DNA from: Campylobacteraceae bacterium
GTDB taxonomy: Bacteria > Campylobacterota > Campylobacteria > Campylobacterales > Sulfurovaceae
Direction of reading: 5' to 3'
Assembly (NCBI GenBank): GCA_026982175.1
Contig: JALSHP010000055.1
Location: forward strand, 1 to 5,054
Length of the DNA: 5,054 bases
The notes beneath the pieces are model-generated. The model did not search any database and was not told the DNA's origin. It saw nothing but the letters and a program-made list of their open reading frames with translations. Positions within the stretch are counted from its first letter, which is position 1, and each line of letters starts with the position of its first letter. The translations under genes and the position numbers were made by a program. Of this stretch, positions 1-4,649 are shown in pieces.

Positions 1-59
1 GCTCAAAAAGTCGGATTTACAAAAAGTACAAGCTTTAGAAGCTTTAGACCTCCGCAACG

Positions 60-80
60 CCCCTATTTTAGGGGGGTTTT
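60..80 (+). terminator. Rho-independent terminator-like hairpin before the origin
   Basis: CCCCTA (60-65) pairs with TAGGGG (69-74) around a TTT loop, followed by GG and four T. It sits just upstream of the iterons and would stop + strand transcription coming round the circle from the 4292-4549 gene side, keeping transcripts out of the origin. The T tract is short, so efficiency is uncertain. The same hairpin is reprinted at 4984-5004. Confidence 0.5.
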
Positions 81-86
81 GGCTCT

Positions 87-127
87 AACTATAAAGTTTT
101 GTCCAACAACTATAAAGTTTTGTCCAA
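87..127 (+). repeat. Two tandem iterons (probable Rep binding sites, oriV)
   Basis: The 20-mer AACTATAAAGTTTTGTCCAA occurs at 87-106 and again at 108-127, identical, with a 21-bp period (two helical turns). Direct repeats of this length just upstream of a Rep_3 initiator gene are the classic iteron arrangement, where Rep monomers bind to open an adjacent AT-rich segment; here the AT-rich segment is 131-204. Only two copies are present, fewer than in well-known iteron plasmids. A third, inverted copy lies at 205-224. Confidence 0.75.
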
Positions 128-148
128 AAAAAAAGACATTTTATAAAT

Positions 149-203
149 TAAATATAATTCTTTATATTTGTATAATGTAAAATAAATATAATTCTTTATA
201 TTT
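149..203. repeat. Duplicated AT-rich palindrome in the origin / rep promoter
   Basis: An identical 21-bp element lies at 149-169 and 183-203, 34 bp apart. Each contains a perfect inverted repeat, AAATATAA and TTATATTT separated by TTCT. They flank the rep -10 hexamer, so they could be the melting region of the origin, an operator for Rep or a host protein, or both. Function is inferred from position only. Confidence 0.6.
171..176 (+). promoter_or_regulatory. rep promoter -10 (TATAAT)
   Basis: A consensus TATAAT preceded by T-rich sequence and TG lies 66 bp upstream of the rep start. I see no good -35; TTAAAT at 148-153 is weak. The predicted transcription start near 183 falls at the second AT palindrome, and the leader then crosses the inverted iteron at 205-224, so Rep autorepression is plausible. 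Confidence 0.5.
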
Positions 204-204
204 A

Positions 205-224
205 TTGGACAAAAAGTTATAGTT
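205..224 (-). promoter_or_regulatory. Inverted iteron copy, probable rep operator
   Basis: TTGGACAAAAAGTTATAGTT matches the reverse complement of the iteron at 18 of 20 positions. It lies between the predicted rep transcription start and the rep ribosome site. In several iteron plasmids Rep dimers bind inverted half-iterons at the rep promoter and repress it; that role is inferred here. The two mismatches lie in the middle of the element. Confidence 0.55.
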
Positions 225-241
225 ACCAAAAAAGGAATAAG

Positions 242-1144
242 ATGGAAACAAAATTAAACAACAGAAACATCGTTAAAACATCACACGAACTAAATCATTT
301 TAGAGGGGGATACACACCTCTTGAGCTTGATTTTATCTATGCTTTTATCTCTTGTATCAAGAATGAAGATGATGAGCTAAAATCGTATGAATTGGAGTTA
401 TCAGACTTGGAAAAAAAGCTTGATACAAGGCTAAGATTAGACAGGATAGAGAAGATTTTTGACAGTCTTGTGACCAAATCATTCAAGATAAACAATGCAA
501 AAGAGTTGACGGTATATGCGTTCTTTTCAAGGTTCTCCTACAACAAAGAAAGCAAAAAAATATCGGTAAAGTTCAATCCCGACCTTAAACCACATCTTAT
601 CAAGCTAAAGACATATGCAATGGGAAATCTACGCTATATCCTCTCACTAAGAGGGGAATACAGCAAACGGCTGTATATGCTGTTAGCCCAATGGCGAACA
701 GCAGGAACGGTCACTTATACAGTAGAGCAGTTAAGAGAAATGTTAGCATTTCCAAAGTCTTACAAGTATGCGAACATAAAAATAATGATTAACAAAGCAC
801 AAAAAGACCTCAAAAACAAATCTCCTTTTGTGTTTGAGTATGAGGAACATAAGAAGGGTAAAGCAGTCCACGAAATTACCTTTACTATTTACGGAAACAA
901 CAAAGACGTAGAAGAGTTTCGTGAACTGATACGAAACGATTACCACGATTTAAACTTGCTTGAGATAGATGGAAAAATGATAAAATGTGATACAGATGGA
1001 AAGCTGTATTACATTCACGATATTGACTTGGAAAAGAAATTTTTTACAAAAAAATATGAAGATGCGTGTTGGAAAAGACTGCATCAAACGAAAGACAGAT
1101 TACCAATTTTTACAACCCCGTCACTCTTTGATTATACAGCATAA
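242..1144 (+). CDS. rep: Replication initiator protein, Rep_3 family
   Basis: Initiates plasmid replication by binding the upstream iterons and opening the adjacent AT-rich DNA. The 300-residue length is usual for Rep_3 (RepA/RepE/Pi-like) initiators built of two winged-helix domains. Residues 10-60 (IVKTSHELNHFRGGYTPLEL onward) match the typical first-domain pattern of a short SxxL segment followed by an (L/I)xFxYxxIS helix. Residues 134-152, with LSLRGEYSKRLYMLLAQWR, are the family hallmark linking the domains, and 159-217 form the second winged helix that normally reads the iteron. AAAGGA (231-236) lies 5 nt before the ATG, which fixes the start. The gene is followed by a repeat array rather than another gene. 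Nothing looks broken. The family call is firm; the exact replicon type cannot be named from the sequence alone. Confidence 0.92.
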   Translation: METKLNNRNIVKTSHELNHFRGGYTPLELDFIYAFISCIKNEDDELKSYELELSDLEKKLDTRLRLDRIEKIFDSLVTKSFKINNAKELTVYAFFSRFSYNKESKKISVKFNPDLKPHLIKLKTYAMGNLRYILSLRGEYSKRLYMLLAQWRTAGTVTYTVEQLREMLAFPKSYKYANIKIMINKAQKDLKNKSPFVFEYEEHKKGKAVHEITFTIYGNNKDVEEFRELIRNDYHDLNLLEIDGKMIKCDTDGKLYYIHDIDLEKKFFTKKYEDACWKRLHQTKDRLPIFTTPSLFDYTA

Positions 1145-1171
1145 AAAAGGACTGAACGGGCTTTGAGAGGT

Positions 1172-1270
1172 TTATATACTACTTTTTATCCGTTATATAC
1201 TACTTTTTATTAATTAGTAGTATATAAGTTATATGCAACTTTTTATCCTTTATTACTTAACTTTTTATAC
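1172..1270. repeat. Repeat array with ACTTTTTAT core downstream of rep
   Basis: Two near-identical units, TTATATACTACTTTTTAT, lie at 1172-1189 and 1193-1210 (21-bp period). A diverged unit with GCA in the middle lies at 1229-1247, and a weaker one ends at 1268. All four share ACTTTTTAT or AACTTTTTAT. The reverse complement of the first 12 bases occurs at 1216-1227, so 1193-1204 and 1216-1227 form a perfect 12-bp inverted repeat around an 11-nt spacer. The repeat differs in sequence from the oriV iterons. Possible roles are a copy-control or incompatibility site, a partition site, or the rep transcript end; none can be chosen from sequence. Confidence 0.65.
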
Positions 1271-1291
1271 AAATACTAATTTTTTAAGAGT

Positions 1292-1349
1292 AGTATTAAT
1301 ACTTTTTTTAAGAGTATTAATACTATGCTAACAGAGTAATATTAATACT
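1292..1349. repeat. Three copies of the palindrome AGTATTAATACT
   Basis: A perfect 12-bp palindrome lies at 1292-1303 and 1313-1324 (21 bp apart), and an 11/12 copy (AATATTAATACT) at 1338-1349. The first two are each preceded by a T run and AAGAG. The first is followed by seven T, which could help end the rep transcript. Two-turn spacing of palindromes suggests a dimeric DNA-binding protein, perhaps host-encoded, since the only plasmid regulators visible are Rep and MobC. Confidence 0.55.
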
Positions 1350-1467
1350 AAAAAGGTTTTAAGTTTTCTCCAAAAACACCCTATTTTTCACTACCTATCG
1401 TATCTGCGTCCAAAAAAAACAACATAATGAAACATTAAGTATTCAAAACAGCATCAAAGTGCTAATT
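1350..1467. other. Intergenic stretch with no recognisable feature
   Basis: Between the palindromes and the helix-turn-helix relic I see only AT-rich sequence with A runs. GTCCAAAAA near 1408 resembles the end of an iteron but lacks the rest, so I do not count it as one. No ORF with a ribosome site is visible. Confidence 0.4.
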
Positions 1468-1602
1468 CTATGACGCTCCACGTCCGTAAGTTGCAACTTG
1501 TGCTGTCATGTACTTCTTGGCTGTGATGCGTGACACACTTGCAACCCTTGCCACATTTGCTATATTTATCTTCTCACTATTGACATCAAAAAAATATACT
1601 GT
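1468..1602 (-). pseudogene. Remnant of a helix-turn-helix protein gene
   Basis: This frame encodes 44 residues between two stop codons. It contains INIANVARVASVSRITAKKY, which reads like a helix-turn-helix (IAxVAxxxxVSRxTAxKY) of the type seen at the end of resolvases or in small regulators, followed by a short tail and a TAG. It has no ATG or ribosome site at its head; the only in-frame ATG is near the end. The region is visibly richer in G and C than its surroundings, consistent with eroded coding DNA of other origin. A neighbouring frame just upstream across a run of seven T (1588-1594) is also open (DFWAICERLNSIFF), so a frameshift may have split a slightly longer gene. It lies downstream of the relaxase in the same direction. 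It may be only chance. Confidence 0.3.
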
Positions 1603-1668
1603 TTAAACGCTCACAAATAGCCCAAAAATCGCTTAAAACTTTTCGCCTTCACTTAAATAAGTCAAATA

Positions 1669-2595
1669 TCAAGGAGCTATTAAATCGTCATGCTCGTACC
1701 CGTTTAGATTATCTTGAATGATTAGCTCATCTTTCCAATCTTTCGCGTCAGGCAAATCGTATTGATGTGTTCTGCCTTCAACTTTGTCTAGTTCTTTGAT
1801 TTGCTCGGCTATTCCCATACCTGCTTGGTCATTGTCCACTGCATAGACAACCTCTGCCGTTTGATTATTTTCGAGAATAAATGCAATGGCTTCTTTTGCT
1901 GTATCCCCTAAGCTTCCCATAGTACAACAACAATAATCGCCTTTTTCCCCGTGTCCTAGTTCTTTATATGCCAACATGTCTATAGGACTCTCAAAGAAAA
2001 TAATGCGTTTACCTTCCCTTAGTTTTCCATCAGTGAATACACCTTTTTTACTTCCTTTTTCGATGTACTTTTTACCTTCGCTAGTTCGTTTCTCTATACC
2101 ACAAATGCCGTTCACATCATTCAACATGAAATACATGTTGTCACCTATCATTTTAGCTTTTTTGTTCCTAATTAAATCACTAACTACGCTTGTCCTGATG
2201 CCCTGAAAGCCTTTAAAAATAGGGTACTCACCTTGTAGGTTATCCCATTTTGTGGCAATGCCTAAAGCGTCTTTTGTCGATGCCTTTATGTTAATCTTTT
2301 CTTGTGGCTGAGGATTATGCAGCCATGCCCTAAGTCGCTTTCTCAAGTGTCCTAAATTTTCGCCTAATCTCTTCTGAATGAAGTCAATAATCGTGCCGTT
2401 GTCGCTGTCGTCATTAGGATTAAAATAGATATAGTGGCTATCACTCTTGCTCTTTCCAACGATTATCTTATCGCCATTCTCATGACGCATTACAGGTGCG
2501 TTTATAGATGACTTCTCTTTGTCCACATGGTAGCCAAACGATGTGACAAATTCTGCCAAATTAATTTCTCGTTTGAATTTATTAAGCTCGTTCAT
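1669..2595 (-). CDS. Probable internally started primase (C-terminal part of the relaxase gene)
   Basis: Within the relaxase frame, ATG at codon 397 (2595-2593) is preceded by TAAGGAG (2611-2605) with a 9-nt gap. The start falls exactly at the boundary between the basic linker and the primase-like module, and would give a free 308-residue protein beginning MNELNKFKREINLAEFV. The upstream nested mobD-like gene stops at 2619, a few bases before this ribosome site, so ribosomes finishing mobD could restart here. The product would hold the DUF3991-like region and the complete Toprim fold (E598, D650, D652 in fusion numbering), suiting DNA priming or another Toprim nucleotidyl reaction. No zinc-binding CHC2 cysteines are visible. 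RSF1010 makes its primase RepB' from an internal start in mobA in the same manner. That the product exists is inferred from the ribosome site and domain boundary. Confidence 0.6.
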   Translation of the reverse strand: MNELNKFKREINLAEFVTSFGYHVDKEKSSINAPVMRHENGDKIIVGKSKSDSHYIYFNPNDDSDNGTIIDFIQKRLGENLGHLRKRLRAWLHNPQPQEKINIKASTKDALGIATKWDNLQGEYPIFKGFQGIRTSVVSDLIRNKKAKMIGDNMYFMLNDVNGICGIEKRTSEGKKYIEKGSKKGVFTDGKLREGKRIIFFESPIDMLAYKELGHGEKGDYCCCTMGSLGDTAKEAIAFILENNQTAEVVYAVDNDQAGMGIAEQIKELDKVEGRTHQYDLPDAKDWKDELIIQDNLNGYEHDDLIAP

Positions 2596-3783
2596 TTCTT
2601 TTTTCTCCTTAGATGCAATCACTGTTCGAGTAATTGCTTTAGTTCGATAATCAAATGCTTGTTTGATTTGTGGAACGCTTCTGTTAATGCTTGAGACAGT
2701 TCTTGTAATTCCTCTTTCAAGCTGTTTTCGCTTGGCTCTTTGCTCAATAGCTGTATAATCTCTTCGTTTTGCTGTGTAAGCGTCTTTAAATACCCTATCA
2801 AGCTCTCTTGTTCTCTTTGCCTTTCGCTCTCTAATGCTTCCAATTCGTCTAATAGCTTCTGTTCCAACTGTGTCATGCACTTCTCCTTTGTTTGTTTTTT
2901 GTTTTTCTGCTACTGTCTCTATTTCTTGAACTTCCTTCTTTTTGGCATATCTTTCCCTATTCTTTTTCCCTTGACGTGACACAATTGAGTCAAGTTCCAT
3001 CTCTATTTGTTTGATTTTTTTTAAAGGTACTTCTTTAGTTATAACGCCATTTATGTTTAATAAACTTGTAAAATCTTCCGAATAGATTTCACCTTTAAGC
3101 CTATGGGTATTTCCATGCTTGTCAACAACTGATATGTACCTTTTGCCAACTCTTTTTAGCTCACATCCCCACTCTTGCAACTGATAAATAATATCCTCTC
3201 TGTTGTCAATCCCATTATTTTCAATAGCTAATAACAAAGCATCATCAATTGCTTTACGAATGTATGCTTTTTTTGCATTTTTCGCCCATGCTGGTGCTTT
3301 TCTCACTAAAGGTCTTTCACTGTATTGATGCATACTTAAGCCATGTTTTAAGTTGATATAGTCTTGAAATAGATCTTTTTTTGAAAAGTCACGTTTGACA
3401 AAATAAGGATTAAAAGATAGTCCTGTACTAAGCTCTAATCGAGGAGCAATATAGTGAAGCTCTGTTCTGCCCTTATCCGTGTGCAATATCCATGATATGT
3501 TGTAGTTGTCTTTCTCAAGCCCTGCAAAAAAAGTACGTTCAAAATCGTCCATAATATCATCTAGTACAGCATCATCTTTGATTAACTCTTCAAAGCTTAA
3601 AACACCACTAGACCATGACCACGCTTGTTTTTTTGAAGCTATGCCAATTAATTTTTGTGTAATTGCAGTATCTCCACGTATCATTTTTGAAGTACCTTGA
3701 GATACACGCTCATTCAATAAATACGCTATTGTTGCTTTTGCTCCTCCTACGGTGCGACCACCTTGAAAGGTTTTGGCAATCAT
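1669..3783 (-). CDS. mobA: MOBP (ColE1 MbeA-like) relaxase fused to a Toprim primase-like domain
   Basis: Nicks one strand at oriT, stays bound to the 5' end and pilots it to the recipient. The N-terminal ~240 residues closely resemble ColE1 MbeA as I recall it: candidate catalytic Tyr21 in IAYLLNERV, SGVLSFEE at 59-66, FERTFFAGLEKDNYNISW at 81-98, HTDKGRTELHYIAPRLEL at 101-118, RLKGEIY at 228-234. The metal motif H101-E108-H110 has the spacing of the HEN clade, with His where HEN has Asn. Residues 250-396 are a basic, charged linker. Residues 407-472 (NLAEFVTSFGY, then YFNPNDDSDNGTIIDF) resemble the DUF3991-type domain that precedes Toprim. The Toprim motifs are Glu598 in FFESPIDML and D650/D652 in AVDNDQAG. 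With 704 residues it is longer than ColE1 MbeA. The start overlaps the mobC stop as ATGA, implying translational coupling; AAAGAG lies just upstream. The linker DNA also encodes the mobD-like gene and an internal start. Confidence 0.9.
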   Translation of the reverse strand: MIAKTFQGGRTVGGAKATIAYLLNERVSQGTSKMIRGDTAITQKLIGIASKKQAWSWSSGVLSFEELIKDDAVLDDIMDDFERTFFAGLEKDNYNISWILHTDKGRTELHYIAPRLELSTGLSFNPYFVKRDFSKKDLFQDYINLKHGLSMHQYSERPLVRKAPAWAKNAKKAYIRKAIDDALLLAIENNGIDNREDIIYQLQEWGCELKRVGKRYISVVDKHGNTHRLKGEIYSEDFTSLLNINGVITKEVPLKKIKQIEMELDSIVSRQGKKNRERYAKKKEVQEIETVAEKQKTNKGEVHDTVGTEAIRRIGSIRERKAKRTRELDRVFKDAYTAKRRDYTAIEQRAKRKQLERGITRTVSSINRSVPQIKQAFDYRTKAITRTVIASKEKKEMNELNKFKREINLAEFVTSFGYHVDKEKSSINAPVMRHENGDKIIVGKSKSDSHYIYFNPNDDSDNGTIIDFIQKRLGENLGHLRKRLRAWLHNPQPQEKINIKASTKDALGIATKWDNLQGEYPIFKGFQGIRTSVVSDLIRNKKAKMIGDNMYFMLNDVNGICGIEKRTSEGKKYIEKGSKKGVFTDGKLREGKRIIFFESPIDMLAYKELGHGEKGDYCCCTMGSLGDTAKEAIAFILENNQTAEVVYAVDNDQAGMGIAEQIKELDKVEGRTHQYDLPDAKDWKDELIIQDNLNGYEHDDLIAP
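2605..2611 (-). promoter_or_regulatory. Internal ribosome binding site for the free primase
   Basis: TAAGGAG on the - strand sits inside relaxase codons 391-393, 9 nt before the in-frame ATG of codon 397 and 8 nt or so after the nested gene's TGA. The relaxase residues it encodes (around SKEK) are in a linker where sequence is free to vary. Confidence 0.6.
2619..2876 (-). CDS. mobD: MbeD/MobD-like mobilization protein, nested in the relaxase gene
   Basis: An 85-residue protein in a different frame of the same strand, entirely inside the relaxase linker (relaxase residues ~303-388). It begins MTQLEQKLLDELEALESERQ, which resembles the start of ColE1 MbeD as I recall it (MTELE..LL.ALE.LQ), and ColE1 mbeD also overlaps mbeA. 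The whole product is Leu/Gln/Glu-rich and should form a coiled coil; there is no membrane segment. Start choice is firm: AAAGGAG (2889-2883) lies 6 nt before the ATG, the best ribosome site in the window. In ColE1, MbeD is needed for mobilization and linked to entry exclusion; its biochemical role is unclear. No counterpart of the larger nested ColE1 gene mbeB is visible. That this ORF is real is well supported by the ribosome site plus family resemblance. Confidence 0.75.
   Translation of the reverse strand: MTQLEQKLLDELEALESERQREQESLIGYLKTLTQQNEEIIQLLSKEPSENSLKEELQELSQALTEAFHKSNKHLIIELKQLLEQ
2883..2889 (-). promoter_or_regulatory. Ribosome binding site of the nested mobD-like gene
   Basis: AAAGGAG followed by the 6-nt spacer AAGTGC and ATG. 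Its presence inside another gene's coding sequence is the main evidence that the nested frame is translated. Confidence 0.7.
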
Positions 3784-4058
3784 AACAACTCTTTTATGTC
3801 GCTCTCTATCTTGGAAAGCATAGATAACACTTGTCTATCAAGCACCTTTTTAGTATTGGCATATTTTGATATTTGGTTAATGTTGTTGCCAATACGATGT
3901 ATTTCATGAAGCAGTTTACGCTCATGAGAAACATCTTTTATGACGGCTGTTGTAAATGCTTGTTTAAGCATTTTTGAAACAGTTAATCCGTTCTCGTTTG
4001 CTATGCGTTGGGCTATCTCATACAACTCATCATCAACTCTTGCACCAATCGTTTTCAT
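3780..4058 (-). CDS. mobC: MobC-family relaxosome accessory protein
   Basis: Binds oriT and helps the relaxase melt and nick it. The 92-residue product opens with a ribbon-helix-helix pattern: strand KTIGARVDD (2-10), helix ELYEIAQRIANENG, turn, helix TVSKMLKQAFTTAV. The second half carries IGNNINQISKYAN (56-68), the signature of MobC/MbeC proteins. I start it at ATG 4058-4056 because GGAG lies 9 nt before it and the next residues begin the folded domain. The frame is open back to 4136, but that extension would be translated from the oriT hairpins and gives a Pro/Cys-rich peptide unlike the family. The stop overlaps the relaxase start (ATGA), so the two proteins are probably made in balanced amounts. 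As an RHH protein binding beside its own promoter it could autoregulate the operon. Confidence 0.88.
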   Translation of the reverse strand: MKTIGARVDDELYEIAQRIANENGLTVSKMLKQAFTTAVIKDVSHERKLLHEIHRIGNNINQISKYANTKKVLDRQVLSMLSKIESDIKELL

Positions 4059-4080
4059 TTTCAATTTCTCCAATATGTAT

Positions 4081-4190
4081 GCTTCAAAAAGTGCGAAGCA
4101 CGTGGGTGGTGTTAGGAGGGGTTTACCCTCCTGCAAGAGACGACAAAATTAACCGATAGGTTAACTTTTGGGTAGTCTCGCTTAATTGAT
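4081..4190 (+). other. oriT: Origin of transfer (oriT) with ColE1-like nic candidate
   Basis: This stretch directly upstream of mobC holds three hairpins. GTGC/GCAC with loop GAA lies at 4091-4101. AGGAGGG/CCCTCCT with a 5-nt loop lies at 4114-4132. A compound inverted repeat spans 4137-4179: outer GAGAC/GTCTC, middle CAAAA/TTTTG, inner TTAACC-GATA-GGTTAA (4149-4164). Just past it, GTAGTCTCGCTTAATT (4172-4187 region) resembles the ColE1/pMB1 nic region, recalled as GTATACTGG/CTTAACT, at about 12 of 16 positions. This puts nic between G4180 and C4181 on the + strand. Transfer from there would lead with rep and bring the mob genes in last, the usual polarity. Location and hairpins are strong; the exact nic is inferred by analogy. 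Confidence 0.72.
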
Positions 4191-4216
4191 TTATACAATT
4201 TGCAAATAGTACTATA
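4190..4216 (-). promoter_or_regulatory. Candidate promoter(s) of the mobC-mobA operon
   Basis: On the - strand TATAAA (4195-4190) would start transcription close to 4183, practically at the nic candidate. TATAGT (4216-4211) with TTGTTC about 18 bp upstream is an alternative. Either gives a long leader through the oriT hairpins before mobC, and would place the promoter within reach of MobC and relaxase binding. Confidence 0.4.
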
Positions 4217-4218
4217 AT
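4190..4218 (+). promoter_or_regulatory. Candidate promoter for the small Lys/Glu-rich gene
   Basis: A perfect TATAAT lies at 4213-4218 with TTTATA (4190-4195) 17 bp upstream as a weak -35. It points toward the TTG-start gene at 4292 and overlaps the divergent mob promoter candidates, so the two directions may compete. Confidence 0.45.
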
Positions 4219-4291
4219 TTTAAACCAAAAGCAAGAACAAAACGCAATGAGAATGTGATACACTTATAAAAAAAAATCAAAAGGATAGAGA

Positions 4292-4549
4292 TTGAAAAAA
4301 TTAACAATAGAAGAGAAATTACAAAAACTAGCTAAAGAGACTAAAGAACTCAAAGCTAAAAAAAATGAAGAAAAAAAAGAAGCTAAAAAAATTGTTTTTT
4401 CTTTACTCGGTGAAGCTATATATCGACTCTTTGAAAAAGAAGAGAAAGAAGAGAGTAAAGATAAAAACGAAAGGATAAAAAACTATTCGGAAAAATTCCT
4501 TACTCAAAACAAAGTAAAAAAATTAGTCAAAGCACTTGAGAAATTATAA
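4292..4549 (+). CDS. Small Lys/Glu-rich coiled-coil protein, unknown function
   Basis: An 85-residue protein starting at TTG with AAGGA (4281-4285) 6 nt upstream; no in-frame ATG exists, so TTG is the only sensible start. Residues 1-33 are a Lys/Glu-rich predicted coiled coil, 34-47 (IVFSLLGEAIYRLF) a hydrophobic helix too short and broken for a confident membrane span, 48-62 highly charged, 63-85 a second amphipathic helix. I do not recognise the family with certainty. The pattern of a basic coiled coil, then a Lys-Ile-x-x-x-x-L-G helix, resembles small TraD/MobC-type accessory proteins found beside oriT on other mobilizable plasmids, and its position divergent from mobC fits an accessory transfer role. 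The likeness is weak; a copy-number or nucleoid-like protein is an alternative. The strong ribosome site and a consensus -10 upstream support expression. Confidence 0.65.
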   Translation: MKKLTIEEKLQKLAKETKELKAKKNEEKKEAKKIVFSLLGEAIYRLFEKEEKEESKDKNERIKNYSEKFLTQNKVKKLVKALEKL

Positions 4550-4649
4550 AAATGGGTTTTTGGATAAATACGATTTTCTCAATTTTTCAGCATTTTCTCA
4601 AAATTCTAAAAAAAACAACCTCTCACAAGCCAAAATAAGCCTTTTTGAT
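4550..4649. other. AT-rich gene-free stretch after the small ORF
   Basis: No gene seen. ATTTTCTCAA occurs at 4573-4582 and 4592-4601 (19-bp period). AAAAATGGGTTTTT just after the stop codon is a possible weak terminator for the small gene but the stem is only A-T pairs. Confidence 0.35.

Larger units (their letters stand above)
1..130. repeat. Terminal direct redundancy (circular junction), left copy
   Basis: These bases recur at 4924-5054. The only difference I see is in the A run after GCTC: five A here (5-9), six at 4928-4933. Such an overlap is what a linear printout of a circular molecule gives. The duplicated segment carries the tandem 9-mer AAGCTTTAG (30-38 and 39-47), the terminator-like hairpin and both iterons, so these exist once per circle. 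Genuine long terminal repeats are possible but less likely. Confidence 0.85.

Noticed and set aside
743..946. 67-codon - strand ORF inside rep
   Set aside because: Antisense shadow of a well-supported Rep_3 gene, with no ribosome site or family likeness.
1171..1350. CRISPR-like array
   Set aside because: Units are spaced by only 21-36 bp with no unique spacers of uniform length, vary in sequence, and no cas gene is present.
1488..1499. Palindrome AAGTTGCAACTT as an operator
   Set aside because: A single copy inside the helix-turn-helix relic, with no promoter nearby; likely chance.
1976..2206. + strand ORFs within the relaxase gene (also 2740-2979 and 3506-3700)
   Set aside because: Antisense shadows of the relaxase-primase gene; their Ser/Phe/Cys-rich composition is typical of the complementary strand of Lys/Glu-rich coding DNA.
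4091..4101. RSF1010/MOBQ-type nic (AAGTGCG)
   Set aside because: AAGTGCG is present but the following CCCT of MOBQ sites is not, and the relaxase is clearly MbeA-like MOBP.
3780..4136. 118-codon version of mobC starting at 4136
   Set aside because: The extra 26 residues are encoded by the oriT hairpins and lack family resemblance; the ATG at 4058 has a proper GGAG and begins the folded domain.
3940..4159. Two overlapping + strand ORFs opposite mobC and oriT
   Set aside because: Antisense to mobC, no ribosome sites, and ending within the oriT hairpins.
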